Below are positions 44,179-56,133 of a DNA stretch of 64,000 bases, in pieces; the first letter of the stretch is position 1; every line of letters begins with the position of its first letter. This DNA is from Hyphomonas neptunium ATCC 15444 (lineage in GTDB: Bacteria > Pseudomonadota > Alphaproteobacteria > Caulobacterales > Hyphomonadaceae). Location: contig NC_008358.1 of the NCBI RefSeq assembly GCF_000013025.1, forward strand, positions 3,596,001 to 3,660,000. Reading direction: 5' to 3'. The notes beneath the pieces were generated by a model. That model ran no database searches and was not told the DNA's origin. It saw nothing but the letters and a program-made list of their open reading frames with translations. The position numbers and the translations under genes are program-made.

Positions 44179-44865
44179 TCACCTTAATGCGCGTCCTTCG
44201 GCCTTCCGGCGCGATTTTTCGGCAAACATTGCCTGATCTGCGCGCGCGATGAGCGCGGCCGGGCTCTGGCCGGCATGCCATTCGACAATGCCGCAGGATG
44301 CGCCGATCTGGACGGGGGCGAGACCGCCCCCCTCTTCGCCGCGCACTTCCAGCGCATCAATGGCGGCGGCGAGCTGGGCCGCTTTGCGCCGGCTGTCTTC
44401 GAGGCTCGCATGGGCGAGCACGATGCCGAATTCGTCCCCGCCGAGGCGGCCGACAATGTCGGTTTCGCGGGTGCGGGCCAGGAGAATGTCGGAAATCTTC
44501 AGGAGAACGCTGTCCCCGGCGGCGTGGCCGTAGACGTCGTTCACCTGCTTGAAATTGTCCAGATCGATGAAAATCAGCGTCAAAGGCGTCTGGAAGCGGC
44601 CCGACAGCGCAATTTCGCGGCGCACTTCCCGCTCGAAAGCCCGGCGGTTGAAGACCGGGCAGAGCGCGTCATTATCGGCCAGCAGCGCGGCGTCCGCCAA
44701 GCTGGCCCGTAGCGTGTCGGCCTCTTCGCGCAGAACGATGACTTCTTCGGCGAGCGCCTCGATGGCCGCGCGGGCGCGCAGGTCCAGACGGGCAAGGTCA
44801 ACCCCCAGCGCGTCCAGCAGGGCGCGCTTTTCAGCTTCGGTGAGCTCCGGGGTGTCAGTTGCCAT
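44179..44865 (-). CDS. GGDEF-domain diguanylate cyclase
   Basis: A 228-residue protein with one GGDEF domain (about residues 60-225) and no separate sensor. The active-site GGDEF is at 142-146, and the product-inhibition site RETD is at 133-136, five residues upstream, so c-di-GMP synthesis with feedback control is expected. DLDNFKQVNDVYGH contains the metal and substrate residues. The 55-residue N-terminus is helical and could mediate dimer formation. It is soluble and probably cytoplasmic. It diverges from purE. Confidence 0.93.
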   Translation of the reverse strand: MATDTPELTEAEKRALLDALGVDLARLDLRARAAIEALAEEVIVLREEADTLRASLADAALLADNDALCPVFNRRAFEREVRREIALSGRFQTPLTLIFIDLDNFKQVNDVYGHAAGDSVLLKISDILLARTRETDIVGRLGGDEFGIVLAHASLEDSRRKAAQLAAAIDALEVRGEEGGGLAPVQIGASCGIVEWHAGQSPAALIARADQAMFAEKSRRKAEGRALR

Positions 44866-44998
44866 GTGTTAACACTAACTTTGTTCGCTTCGCTTGTAGA
44901 GAGCCCGTTCACGGGGCGCGCCAACTTTCCCCTCACAGGAGCGGTTGACGGTCAGCAGCGCGCTCTTATGGTGCGCGCTTTCCAGCGGCGAGGCAGGC

Positions 44999-45493
44999 AT
45001 GAACAAGGCGCGCTCTCCGGTCGTGGGCATCATCATGGGCAGCCAGTCGGACTGGCCGGTGATGCGCGAGGCCGCGAAGATACTCGAAGATATGGGCGTC
45101 GCTTTCGAAGCGAAGATCGTTTCGGCGCACCGCACGCCCCAGCGGCTGGTCGAATATGCGACCACTGCCAAGGATCGCGGGTTGAAGGTGATCATCGCCG
45201 GCGCGGGCGGGGCAGCCCACCTGCCGGGCATGGCCGCTTCGATGACGCCCCTGCCCGTTCTGGGCGTGCCGGTTCAGTCCAAGGCGCTTAAAGGCCTCGA
45301 TAGTCTTCTCTCTATTGTGCAGATGCCCAAGGGCGTTCCGGTGGGCACGCTGGCCATTGGCGAAGCGGGCGCGGCCAATGCGGGCATTCTGGCGGCCTCG
45401 ATCATTGCGCTGCAGGACGACGCGGTGGCCGCAAAGCTGGACGCGTTCCGCACGGCGCAGACCGAGAGCGTGAAAGAGGTTCCCGAGGAATGA
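44999..45493 (+). CDS. purE: N5-carboxyaminoimidazole ribonucleotide mutase
   Basis: A 164-residue enzyme that moves the carboxyl group from N5-CAIR to give CAIR in purine synthesis. The signature [13 protein letters not shown] is at the N-terminus and [10 protein letters not shown] follows at about residue 39-48; [14 protein letters not shown] completes the active site. The ATG at 44999 lies after AGGCAGG and matches family starts; the upstream TTG extension is rejected. It overlaps purK by 4 bp, so PurE and PurK are coupled. Confidence 0.97.
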   Translation: MNKARSPVVGIIMGSQSDWPVMREAAKILEDMGVAFEAKIVSAHRTPQRLVEYATTAKDRGLKVIIAGAGGAAHLPGMAASMTPLPVLGVPVQSKALKGLDSLLSIVQMPKGVPVGTLAIGEAGAANAGILAASIIALQDDAVAAKLDAFRTAQTESVKEVPEE

Positions 45494-46569
45494 GCCCGCT
45501 TCGCCCCGGCGCGACGATCGGGATATTGGGCGGCGGGCAGCTTGGCCGGATGCTGGCGAGCGCGGCCGCGCAGCTTGGCTTTGATGTGCTGATCTATTCG
45601 CCCGAAGATGATCCGCCGGCAGGTCGTGTCGCGGCGGGGGCCTTTCAGGCCGACTGGGACGACGCCGAGGCGCTGACCGAGTTTGCCCAGGCCTGCGATG
45701 TGATCACGCTGGAATTTGAAAATGTGGCGGTCGCGAGCGTTGAGGTGATCGAGAAGACCGGAAAGCGCGTGCTGCCGGGGGCGAAGTCTCTCTCCGTGTC
45801 TCAGGACCGGATGACCGAGAAGACCTTTCTCAACGCGCACGGCATCCCCACAGCGCCGTTCCGCGAGATTAATTCGGCGGCTGATATTTCCGCCGCTTTG
45901 GCGAGCCTCGGCGGCAAAGGCGTGTTGAAGACGCGCCGCGAAGGCTATGACGGCAAGGGGCAGGCCTGGGTTTACGATGCGGCCGAAGCCGAAAAGGCCT
46001 GGGCGAAGATTGGCGCGATGCCGGCGATCCTGGAAGGCGCCATCGCATTTGAGTGCGAAATCTCGGTGCTGGTGGCGCGCAGCGTTACAGGCGAAACGAC
46101 CAGCTGGGCGCCGCCGCGCAACAGCCATGAGAACGGGATTCTCGCGCGCTCGGTTGTGCCGTCTGGCCTCAGCAAAGCGGTGGAAGACGAAGCGCGCGCC
46201 AAGGCGATGCATCTGGCCGATGAGCTGGGCCATGTGGGCGTTCTGGCGCTGGAGTTTTTTGTTTTGCCGGATGGCACGCTGCTGGCCAACGAATTTGCGC
46301 CCCGCGTGCACAATTCCGGCCATTGGACGCCTGAAGCCTGCCAGACCGGGCAGTTCGAGCAGCATATCCGCTGCGTGGCCGGTTGGCCGCTGGGGGATAC
46401 GCACCGGCTGTTTGATGCCGAGATGGCGAACCTGATCGGTGACGAGGGGCTGGTTGACCCGGCAACGCTCAAGGCGAATGATGTTTTGACCCTTTACGGC
46501 AAGCGCGAAGCCCGGCCCGGACGCAAGATGGGCCATATCACGCGCCGCCTTGGCCCACGAAAGGACTAG
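45490..46569 (+). CDS. purK: N5-carboxyaminoimidazole ribonucleotide synthase
   Basis: A 359-residue ATP-grasp enzyme that carboxylates AIR with bicarbonate and ATP to N5-CAIR for Pur[14 protein letters not shown] opens the N-terminal domain; the ATP-grasp core includes [13 protein letters not shown] and [17 protein letters not shown], and [14 protein letters not shown] is the C-terminal signature. It follows purE with an ATGA overlap and is followed within 4 bp by a creatininase-family gene, so a three-gene unit is likely. Confidence 0.97.
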   Translation: MSPLRPGATIGILGGGQLGRMLASAAAQLGFDVLIYSPEDDPPAGRVAAGAFQADWDDAEALTEFAQACDVITLEFENVAVASVEVIEKTGKRVLPGAKSLSVSQDRMTEKTFLNAHGIPTAPFREINSAADISAALASLGGKGVLKTRREGYDGKGQAWVYDAAEAEKAWAKIGAMPAILEGAIAFECEISVLVARSVTGETTSWAPPRNSHENGILARSVVPSGLSKAVEDEARAKAMHLADELGHVGVLALEFFVLPDGTLLANEFAPRVHNSGHWTPEACQTGQFEQHIRCVAGWPLGDTHRLFDAEMANLIGDEGLVDPATLKANDVLTLYGKREARPGRKMGHITRRLGPRKD

Positions 46570-46573
46570 ACCC

Positions 46574-47329
46574 ATGCGCCTTCCCGTTTCCACCTGGCCC
46601 GACATTGAAGCCTGGCTGACCAAATCAAAGACCATCGTGATCCCCATCGGCTCTTTCGAGCAGCATGGACCCAACGGCTTCATCGGCACCGATGCTCTGT
46701 GCCCGGAAATCATTGCCAATCATGCCGAAAGCCTGGCGCCCGATGACATTCTCATCGGGCCGACCTTTGCCGTGGGCTGCGCGCAGCACCACCTTGGCTT
46801 TCCCGGCACGGTGACCCTTCGCCCCTCGACCATGATCGCTTCAATGGTGGACTGGACCGAGAGCCTGATGCGGCATGGCTTTGAGCGGCTCTACTGGCTG
46901 AACGGGCATGGCGGCAACATTGCGACCATCGAGGCGGCGTTCTCCGAGATCCATGCGCGGCGCAGCTTTGATCCGCGCGGGGCGGACAATCGCCCCGGCC
47001 TGACGCTGAAGCGGCGGGACTGGTGGGATTTTCGCGACGTGATGAGCACGGTGAACCAGCTCTACCCCACAGGCCATGGCAGCCACGCGACGGCGTCGGA
47101 AGTCTCCGTCACCTATTGGGGATACCCGGAGCGGGAACGCAGCAGCACGAAGATGACCCCGAAGATTGCCCCGACAGGGACGATTGGCGACGCGGTGCAG
47201 TATCGCCGCGACTTTCCCGATGGCCGCATCGGCTCTGACCCGACCCAGTCGAACATCGAGGATGGCGGGAAGATCGTGGCCGTGGCGGCCAAATGCGTGC
47301 TGGAAGAGGTCGCGCGGTTTTCGGCGTGA
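46574..47329 (+). CDS. Creatininase-family amidohydrolase
   Basis: A 251-residue protein of the creatininase family, metal-dependent amide hydrolases that include creatinine amidohydrolase, the archaeal ArfB and mycofactocin MftE. Metal residues are seen in PIGSFEQHGP, GTDALCPEI and LNGHGGNIAT, and an extra GHGSHATASEVS segment lies near residue 170. It starts 4 bp after purK, so a role in nucleotide metabolism is possible, but its substrate is not predictable. The ATG at 46574 is chosen over one inside purK. Confidence 0.88.
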   Translation: MRLPVSTWPDIEAWLTKSKTIVIPIGSFEQHGPNGFIGTDALCPEIIANHAESLAPDDILIGPTFAVGCAQHHLGFPGTVTLRPSTMIASMVDWTESLMRHGFERLYWLNGHGGNIATIEAAFSEIHARRSFDPRGADNRPGLTLKRRDWWDFRDVMSTVNQLYPTGHGSHATASEVSVTYWGYPERERSSTKMTPKIAPTGTIGDAVQYRRDFPDGRIGSDPTQSNIEDGGKIVAVAAKCVLEEVARFSA

Positions 47330-47372
47330 GCGCCGCTGACATGAAACGCCCGTAATCTCTGAGGCTTCGGCT

Positions 47373-47400
47373 TTGACCTTGGCGCGATGCCCGCTATCAG
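47373..47400 (+). promoter_or_regulatory. Candidate promoter of the Gld-like ABC operon
   Basis: TTGACCT at 47373-47379 and GCTATCAG at 47393-47400 with 13 bp between fit the alphaproteobacterial housekeeping consensus TTGaCgS-N10-14-GCtaNAWC. The start codon of the ATPase gene is 28 bp further on. Confidence 0.5.
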
Positions 47401-47427
47401 GGGGAGACGTGAACGCGCGGGACATTC

Positions 47428-48159
47428 ATGCTGGACGTCAGATCGCTCGAAAAAGCCTATGGCAGCAAACAGGCCGTGCGCGGCATATCCTTTGCCGTGG
47501 AGAAAGGCACCGTGCTGGGCTTTCTAGGGCCTAACGGCGCGGGCAAATCGACCACGATGCGGATGATTGCCGGGGTGCTGGAGCCGGATGTCGGCGACGT
47601 GCTGATCGACGGGAAATCCATCATTTCGGATCGCCGCGCCGCGCAGGCCGCGCTGGGATACCTGCCCGAAGGCGCGCCGCTGTATAATGACATGACGCCC
47701 CCCGAGTTTCTGGCCTTCCTGGCCAGCGCGCGGCAGATTCCCAAAGGCCAGCGCAAGAACGCCATTGAGCGCACGATTGCCGATGCGCGGATTTCCGGCG
47801 TGCTGGGCCAACGCATCGGCGCGCTTTCCAAAGGCTATCGCCGCCGCGTGGGACTGGCCGGCGCTATCCTGCACGATCCGCCCGTGCTGGTGCTGGACGA
47901 GCCGACCGATGGCCTCGACCCCAACCAGAAACGCGCCGTGCGTGCGCTGATCGCCCGGATGGCACCCACCAAGGCCATCATCATTTCCACCCACACCCTG
48001 ACCGAAGTGCCCGCGATGTGTCACCGCGCCGTGCTGGTGGACCGGGGACAGCTTGTGGCCGATGACACGCCCGAAGGCCTTGCCCGGCGCTCTGATGAAG
48101 GCTCGCTGGAAAGCGCCTTTGCCCGCCTGACCGATCAGGTGGAGGAGGCAACGCTGTGA
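47428..48159 (+). CDS. Gld-like ABC transporter ATPase
   Basis: A 243-residue ABC ATPase of the GldA/NosF/CcmA-type exporter group. Walker A is GPNGAGKST at about residues 33-41, the signature is LSKGYRRRVGLAGA (variant of LSGGQ) near 136, and Walker B is VLVLDEPTDGLDP near 154; HTLTEV contains the switch histidine. It heads a four-gene run with a membrane permease, a GldG-like protein and a DUF4340 protein, all coupled by 4-bp overlaps or a 3-bp gap. The substrate is unknown. Confidence 0.93.
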   Translation: MLDVRSLEKAYGSKQAVRGISFAVEKGTVLGFLGPNGAGKSTTMRMIAGVLEPDVGDVLIDGKSIISDRRAAQAALGYLPEGAPLYNDMTPPEFLAFLASARQIPKGQRKNAIERTIADARISGVLGQRIGALSKGYRRRVGLAGAILHDPPVLVLDEPTDGLDPNQKRAVRALIARMAPTKAIIISTHTLTEVPAMCHRAVLVDRGQLVADDTPEGLARRSDEGSLESAFARLTDQVEEATL

Positions 48160-48914
48160 TCAGCATCCTCCGCCAACAGATGAGCGGATTTACCGCCACC
48201 TATCGCCGTGAACTGAACGCCTATTTCGCCACGCCCATGGCATATGTGTTTCTTGCCGTGTTCCTGCTGGCGCTGGGCCTCTTCACCTGGGAAGCCGCGC
48301 GGTTTTTTGATTCGGGCGTGGCAGACCTGCAGCCCTTCTTTGCCTGGCATCCCTGGCTTTACATGATTTTCCTGCCCGCGCTCGCCATGCGCCTCTGGGC
48401 GGATGAACGCGCGGCCGGGACAGATGAGCTTCTCCTTTCCCTGCCCCTGGGTTTGCCGGGGCTGGTGCTGGGAAAACTCTGCGCGGCCTGGACTGTGGCG
48501 GGGACGGGCCTGCTGCTGACGCTGCCGATGTGGCTGTCTGTGAACTATCTGGGCAATCCGGACAATGCCGCGATCGCGCTGACCTATTTGGTCAGCCTGC
48601 TGATGGCGGGGGCGTATCTCTCCATCGGGGCGGCGGTGTCGGCCCTGACGGGCAGTCAGGTGACAGCGTTCGTGATCTCGGTGGTGATCGCCTTTGTGTT
48701 CACCGCAGCGGGCTGGCCGCTGGTGCTCTCCACGGTGCAGGCATTGTTCGGGACCGGCTTTGCCGATCTGATCGCGCGGTTCTCCTTCATCACGCAGTTT
48801 GAGAGCGCCCAGCGGGGCGTATTGGAGCTGCGTGTGGTGGCATACTTTCTGGGCTTTACGGCGACCTTCGCGTTTCTCAACTGCCTCTGGGCATCGCGCC
48901 GGAGGCTTGGCTGA
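48156..48914 (+). CDS. GldF-like ABC transporter permease
   Basis: A 252-residue ABC-2-type permease with about six membrane helices. FTATYRRELNAYFATPMAYVF at the start is typical of GldF-like permeases, as is LAMRLWADERAAGTDELLLSLPL. The start is a GTG overlapping the ATPase stop codon, with GGAGG 9 bp upstream; an ATG 24 bp later is an alternative. It forms the membrane part of an exporter with the adjacent ATPase. Confidence 0.9.
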   Translation: MISILRQQMSGFTATYRRELNAYFATPMAYVFLAVFLLALGLFTWEAARFFDSGVADLQPFFAWHPWLYMIFLPALAMRLWADERAAGTDELLLSLPLGLPGLVLGKLCAAWTVAGTGLLLTLPMWLSVNYLGNPDNAAIALTYLVSLLMAGAYLSIGAAVSALTGSQVTAFVISVVIAFVFTAAGWPLVLSTVQALFGTGFADLIARFSFITQFESAQRGVLELRVVAYFLGFTATFAFLNCLWASRRRLG

Positions 48915-48917
48915 AAG

Positions 48918-50813
48918 ATGAAGGCGCGCCGCTATCTGGTTTTGATGACGCTGCTGGCGGGGATTGTCCTGCTGGCCGGGAACATTGCGGCGCAAAGACT
49001 GCTGGCGGGCGCGCGGCTCGATTTCACCGAGGGCAAGCTCTACACGCTTTCTGATGCGACCCGCGTGACGCTGCGCGATCTGGCCGAGCCGGTGGAGATC
49101 ACCTACGTTTACTCCCGGCGCGTGGGACAGGACTATCCGGCGATCCAGGCCCATGCGGCGCGCGTGCGGGAGCTGCTGGCGACCTATGCAGCGGCTTCCG
49201 GCGGAAATGTCCGCGTGCGGGAGATTGATCCCAAGCCGTTTTCCGAAGCCGAGGACGAAGCCCTTGCCGCTGGCATCAGCGCCATTCCCGCCTCGGGCAA
49301 TGATCCGCTCTATTTCGGCATCATCGGGCGCAACGCAATTGACGATCTGCGCCTCATCCCGTTCCTGGCGCCCGAGCGGGAAACGACGCTGGAATATGAC
49401 CTGACACGGATGATTGCGCGGCTGGACAATCCCGAACCACCGCGTGTGGGCATCATCAGCTCCCTGCCCGGCATGAAGGCGCTGGACGGGGAAAGCGGCT
49501 ATGTCGTTTTGCAGGACATCGGGCGCAGCTTTAGCGTGGAGCAGATCCCGGATGATTTCGGGTCGTTGCCAGAAATGGATGTGCTGCTTGTGGCCCATCC
49601 CGGCACGCTCACGGCGCGGCAGGAATGGCTGATCGACCAGTTCATTCTGCGGCAGGGGCGCGCGATCTTCGTGGTCGACCCCGCAGCGAAGACGGCGCTG
49701 TCCGGTGCGATGTTTTCGGCGACCGACTCGCTGGCGCGCTCCAGCCTCGGGCGGCTCGGCGCGGTCTGGGGTGTGGAACTTGCGCCGCAGGCGGTGGCAG
49801 ACGCGGCCAACGCGCTTACCGTACCGGTGGAGTCGTTTACCGGGCGCGTGGATGAGGTTGCCCACCCGCTGTTTGTCGGCGTGCCCGCCGAAACGATGAG
49901 CCGGAACGATCCGATCACGGCAGACCTGATGCGCGTGGTGAATTTTGGCGCGCCGGGGGCGTTGATCCAGGGAAGCCTTCCTGAGGGCGTAATATTGGCG
50001 CCGCTGATCACGACCGGGCCGAGCCCCTCCTTCATCGATCCGGCACGCGCCGCGCGCGACATGGCGGCAGATGAGGTCTTACAAAGCTACATGACCGAAG
50101 CGGCGCCGCTGGTGATGGCGGCGCGCCTGTCGGGCCGCTTGCCGAGCGCCTTTCCCAATGGGGCGCCTGCGATGGACGAACCCTCCGACGCAAGCGACCT
50201 TGAGGCTGCAAAGGCCGAGGCCGCGAGCCTGCCCCCGCATATTGCCGCCAGCGAGACACCGGCCGAAGTGGTGATGATTGCTGACGCGGACTTTCTGGCG
50301 GATGATTTCTATGTGGTGCCGGGCTCGGGCATGGTGGTGGCGGACAATGGCGCGCTGCTGCTGAATGCCATCGACGCGCTGGCGGGCCGGGGCGAGCTGT
50401 CGCGGCTTCGCTCCCGCGCGGCAAGCCTGCGGCCGATGGTGCGTATCGAGACGATGCGTGACGCGGCAGAGACGCAATACTTCCGCCAGCAATCGGAGCT
50501 GGAAGCGCGCCTCTCCACGGCGCAGGCACGCTTGAGCGAGCTGCAGTCGAGCGCTTCAGGCGACGGTTTCTTCGCAGGCGATCCCGAAGCCGAGCTCACG
50601 GCCGATGAACGGGCGGAGCTGTCTACCCTGCGCGAAGACATTCTGACCATTCGCGCGAGCCTGCGCGATATTGAACGCGACTATCGCCGGGACATCGATG
50701 CGCTGGAGGCCACCCTCAAGGCGATCAATATCTGGGGCGGGCCTTTGCTGGTGACGCTGGCGGGCATTCTGGTCTGGCGCCGTCAGGCCAAAAAGCGGCG
50801 GGGCGCCGCATGA
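48918..50813 (+). CDS. GldG-like ABC-type auxiliary protein
   Basis: A 631-residue protein of the GldG-type, with an N-terminal membrane helix (about residues 7-27), a large periplasmic part, and a C-terminal membrane helix (about 605-625). The region begins LDFTEGKLYTLSDATRVTLRDLAEPVEITYVYSR, the usual opening of the family, and NALLLNAIDALAG lies near residue 480. A coiled coil at 515-605 precedes the last helix. It sits directly after the permease and overlaps the next gene by 4 bp. It may form the large extracytoplasmic partner of the exporter. Confidence 0.88.
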   Translation: MKARRYLVLMTLLAGIVLLAGNIAAQRLLAGARLDFTEGKLYTLSDATRVTLRDLAEPVEITYVYSRRVGQDYPAIQAHAARVRELLATYAAASGGNVRVREIDPKPFSEAEDEALAAGISAIPASGNDPLYFGIIGRNAIDDLRLIPFLAPERETTLEYDLTRMIARLDNPEPPRVGIISSLPGMKALDGESGYVVLQDIGRSFSVEQIPDDFGSLPEMDVLLVAHPGTLTARQEWLIDQFILRQGRAIFVVDPAAKTALSGAMFSATDSLARSSLGRLGAVWGVELAPQAVADAANALTVPVESFTGRVDEVAHPLFVGVPAETMSRNDPITADLMRVVNFGAPGALIQGSLPEGVILAPLITTGPSPSFIDPARAARDMAADEVLQSYMTEAAPLVMAARLSGRLPSAFPNGAPAMDEPSDASDLEAAKAEAASLPPHIAASETPAEVVMIADADFLADDFYVVPGSGMVVADNGALLLNAIDALAGRGELSRLRSRAASLRPMVRIETMRDAAETQYFRQQSELEARLSTAQARLSELQSSASGDGFFAGDPEAELTADERAELSTLREDILTIRASLRDIERDYRRDIDALEATLKAINIWGGPLLVTLAGILVWRRQAKKRRGAA

Positions 50814-51862
50814 CCGCGCTGAGAAACCAGCACAGGGCCTTCCGGGTCAAGGTGATGGGCGCGGTTGCCGGCGCGCTCGTGCTCGCCGCCATTGGCAGCC
50901 AGTTTCTGGGCGCGCCCGCGGCGCCACGCAGTGATCTCCAAGGCGAGCCCGTACTGCCAGGATTTGCCGCAACGCGTGCGGCAGCGGCAGAAATCCGCAT
51001 CACGCTGGCTGACGAGAGCTATACCCTGTTTTCAACGCCGGGCGGCTGGCGCCTTGAGGGGACCGATGGCTATCCCATCCGCGCCGACCGGCTGGACGAG
51101 CTGGCCGGGGGCCTGGAAACGCTGGCCTGGGACGTGCCCCGCACGCGCGATCCCGGCAAGATGAACGCCATTGGTCTTGGCGACCCACGCGAAGGCGGCA
51201 ATGGCGCCCTGGTGGAAGTGATCGGCGCCGACGGGAACGTCTCCGCAGCGCTTCTGACCGGCCGCAAGGATGAGTACATCTATGTGCGCCGTCCCGGTGA
51301 GATGCAGGCCTACCGGGTGACCGGCACGCTGCCACCGCTCTACACGGCTGAAGCCTGGCTCGATCTCGACATCATTGATCTCAATGCGGACGCAGTCTCT
51401 GCCGTGCGCCTGACGGATGCGACCGGCGCGTCGATGTTCCTTCAGCGGACAATCGGATCGGATGACCGGGCTTTCCTCCCTGCCCCGCCCTATGAGAATT
51501 ACGAGCTGGTGAACCGGCTGGCGACAACCGGGCCTGCGCTGGCGCTCACGCGGTTTCAGCCGGTTGGCGTGCGCCCGGCAGGTGAGCTGAAGACGCGGCC
51601 GCGCGGCCGGCATATCACGCAGACGCATGACGGGCTGGAAGTGGAGGCGCGGCCCTATCGCGAGGCGGATGGCTATTATGTGACTCTGCGCGCGATCGAA
51701 GCCGGCGAAGGCGCCCATCGCGGCGCCGCCATCAATGAACGGGCCAAGGGCTGGGCGTTTCAGGTGTCAGAGATCGACTGGATGGATTTTGCCCCGGCCG
51801 TGTCGGAGATTGCGCGCCCGCCTGAAGATGTCACACCGGACGGCGAAACGCCCGAAGAGTGA
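50810..51862 (+). CDS. DUF4340 domain protein of the Gld-like operon
   Basis: A 350-residue membrane-anchored protein of the DUF4340 type, with an N-terminal helix (about residues 14-36) and a beta-rich extracytoplasmic part. Segments such as GGWRLEGTDGYPIRADRLDELAGGLETL and KDEYIYVRRPGEMQAYRVTGTLP are typical. It is the last gene of the ABC run and overlaps the GldG-like gene. DUF4340 proteins commonly accompany such exporters, but their role is unknown. It ends next to the convergent DUF1223 gene. Confidence 0.88.
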   Translation: MTALRNQHRAFRVKVMGAVAGALVLAAIGSQFLGAPAAPRSDLQGEPVLPGFAATRAAAAEIRITLADESYTLFSTPGGWRLEGTDGYPIRADRLDELAGGLETLAWDVPRTRDPGKMNAIGLGDPREGGNGALVEVIGADGNVSAALLTGRKDEYIYVRRPGEMQAYRVTGTLPPLYTAEAWLDLDIIDLNADAVSAVRLTDATGASMFLQRTIGSDDRAFLPAPPYENYELVNRLATTGPALALTRFQPVGVRPAGELKTRPRGRHITQTHDGLEVEARPYREADGYYVTLRAIEAGEGAHRGAAINERAKGWAFQVSEIDWMDFAPAVSEIARPPEDVTPDGETPEE

Positions 51863-52516
51863 TCAGCGCACGTCCATGACGGTGAGGACCGGGCCAAAGC
51901 CGGCTTCCTGAACGATCAGCATGCAGCCCGATTCGCAGGCCGGCAGGTCGATGTCAGCGCGGCCGCCGAGCCAGGGGCCGATCTGACGGGCAGAGGTCAC
52001 GGGATTTGGCATCTTGGTGGGATTGTCTTCGTCGGTCAGATAGGTGACCCACCAGAGATCAGTGAGGCTGGCGGTTTCCCCTTTCAGCGAGACCTTGCCG
52101 GTCTTGCTGACAAGGCGGATGCCGGATTCAGGAAGGGTCATCGCCTTTCCCAGCGCCGCGCCTACCTTGCTTGCCTTGTTGCCGGGCGCCTGCTCGGCGC
52201 CGTTGAAGACGGCCTGCGGCGTATAGGGCCCGCGCAGGGAGAACCGCTCGACATACCCGCGCTGGCGGTCTTTCGACTCCGGCAAGGCCATCTTTTCCTT
52301 GCTGCCGAGATAGTCCCAGTAATCGACCGGCCAGGTCAGCACCAGCACGTCATCGCGCTGCGCTTCCAGCTCGTCCATCGCCCGGTAGGCCGCCGGGCAG
52401 GACCGGCAGTTCTTGGAGGCAAAAAGTTCAACCAGAACCGGGCCGTCTGCATGCGCCGAAGGCGCCGCAAACGCAGCCAGTAGCAGGACGAACAGGGCGG
52501 GCAGTCGCATCATCAC
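51863..52516 (-). CDS. DUF1223 family exported thioredoxin-like protein
   Basis: A 217-residue protein with a signal peptide ending near SAHAD and the DUF1223 pattern VLVELFASKNCRSCPAAYRAMDELE. The CRSC pair sits where thioredoxins have CxxC, suggesting a redox or copper-related role, but this is not established. VDYWDYLGSKEKMALPESKDRQRGY and YTPQAVFNG are also typical. DUF1223 genes often lie beside acnA in alphaproteobacteria, as here. Any of three adjacent ATG codons could start the protein. Confidence 0.87.
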   Translation of the reverse strand: MMMRLPALFVLLLAAFAAPSAHADGPVLVELFASKNCRSCPAAYRAMDELEAQRDDVLVLTWPVDYWDYLGSKEKMALPESKDRQRGYVERFSLRGPYTPQAVFNGAEQAPGNKASKVGAALGKAMTLPESGIRLVSKTGKVSLKGETASLTDLWWVTYLTDEDNPTKMPNPVTSARQIGPWLGGRADIDLPACESGCMLIVQEAGFGPVLTVMDVR

Positions 52517-52573
52517 AGGCCGCTTATATGCTCTGGGGCAACATGCCGACAGTCACAGCCGCGTGAGAGGCTG

Positions 52574-52608
52574 TAAAAAGCCCGCCGCGGGCTGATCCTG
52601 CGGCGGGC
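52574..52608 (-). terminator. Intrinsic terminator of acnA
   Basis: An 8-bp stem, gcccgccg at 52580-52587 with cggcgggc at 52601-52608, followed on the minus strand by five T residues (52575-52579). Confidence 0.8.
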
Positions 52609-52617
52609 CAATGTGTC

Positions 52618-55380
<2,763 letters not shown>

Positions 55381-55445
55381 GTCCGAGCCTTGCCTCCTGG
55401 TAAAGGGCCTCTCCTGCGGAGGCCCGCTTTCGTCGCTGGGGCCCT

Positions 55446-55472
55446 CATATAGGCCCTGCCCTTCCGGCGCAA
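55446..55472 (-). promoter_or_regulatory. Candidate acnA promoter
   Basis: On the minus strand TTGCGCC (55466-55472) and CCTATATG (55446-55453) are separated by 12 bp, within the alphaproteobacterial consensus spacing. The start of transcription would be near 55439, about 60 bases before the ATG. Confidence 0.5.
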
Positions 55473-55551
55473 TTGGGACAAAGGGTCAAAGCGTTAATAG
55501 CGGCGCAAGGCCTCGTTTGCAGACACTGCCGAACAGGCTAAGCCTGCGCCG

Positions 55552-56133
55552 GTGACTGTCTCGACCGCCCCCCTGCTCAGCGCCAGCGGCCTCGCTATCC
55601 TGCGGGGAGAGCGGGTGCTGTTCCGCGGCATAGGGCTGACACTGCAACCGGGCGAGGCGATCGTGTTGCGCGGCGCCAATGGGGCGGGCAAGACGACGCT
55701 GCTGCGGATGCTGGCGGGGCTGACACGGCCGGAGGCCGGGGAGATCGCGCGCCCGGCCGCTCATCACTGGATTGGCCACAAGGAAGGCATCAAGCCGCAG
55801 GAAACCCCGCGAATCCATCTCGCCCTGTGGGCAAAGGCGTGGGGCTCGAGCGCCAGTATCGCTGATATTCTCGATCAGCTGGCGCTGACACGGGCGGCGG
55901 ATGTGCCGGGGCGGTATCTCTCGGCAGGCCAGAGACGGCGCACGGCGTTCGCCCGGCTGCTGCTGGAGGCGCGCCCGCTCTGGTTGCTCGACGAGCCCTA
56001 CACGGCGCTCGATGCGGCGGGCAAAACGATGCTCGATCAGGTCATTTCAGGACATTTGAGGACAGGTGGGGCCATTATCGCGTCGATGCACGACGCGGCC
56101 GGCTTCCCGGTGACTGCCGAGGTGACGCTTTGA
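55552..56133 (+). CDS. ccmA: Cytochrome c maturation ATPase CcmA
   Basis: A 193-residue ABC ATPase of the CcmABCD complex, which releases haem-loaded CcmE in cytochrome c maturation. Walker A is GANGAGKTTLLRML at about residues 40-53, the signature is LSAGQRRRTAFARLL near 123-137, and Walker B is LWLLDEPYTALD near 143-154. The start is a GTG; no better in-frame start is present upstream. It overlaps ccmB through TTGA. Around 56041-56064 it contains GTCA/GACA units at 10-bp spacing like the arrays near rpmB. Confidence 0.94.
   Translation: MTVSTAPLLSASGLAILRGERVLFRGIGLTLQPGEAIVLRGANGAGKTTLLRMLAGLTRPEAGEIARPAAHHWIGHKEGIKPQETPRIHLALWAKAWGSSASIADILDQLALTRAADVPGRYLSAGQRRRTAFARLLLEARPLWLLDEPYTALDAAGKTMLDQVISGHLRTGGAIIASMHDAAGFPVTAEVTL

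Noticed and set aside
48135..49865. 576-codon minus-strand ORF opposite the Gld-like operon
   Set aside because: Runs antisense over three coupled genes; residues are dominated by Arg, His and Gln.
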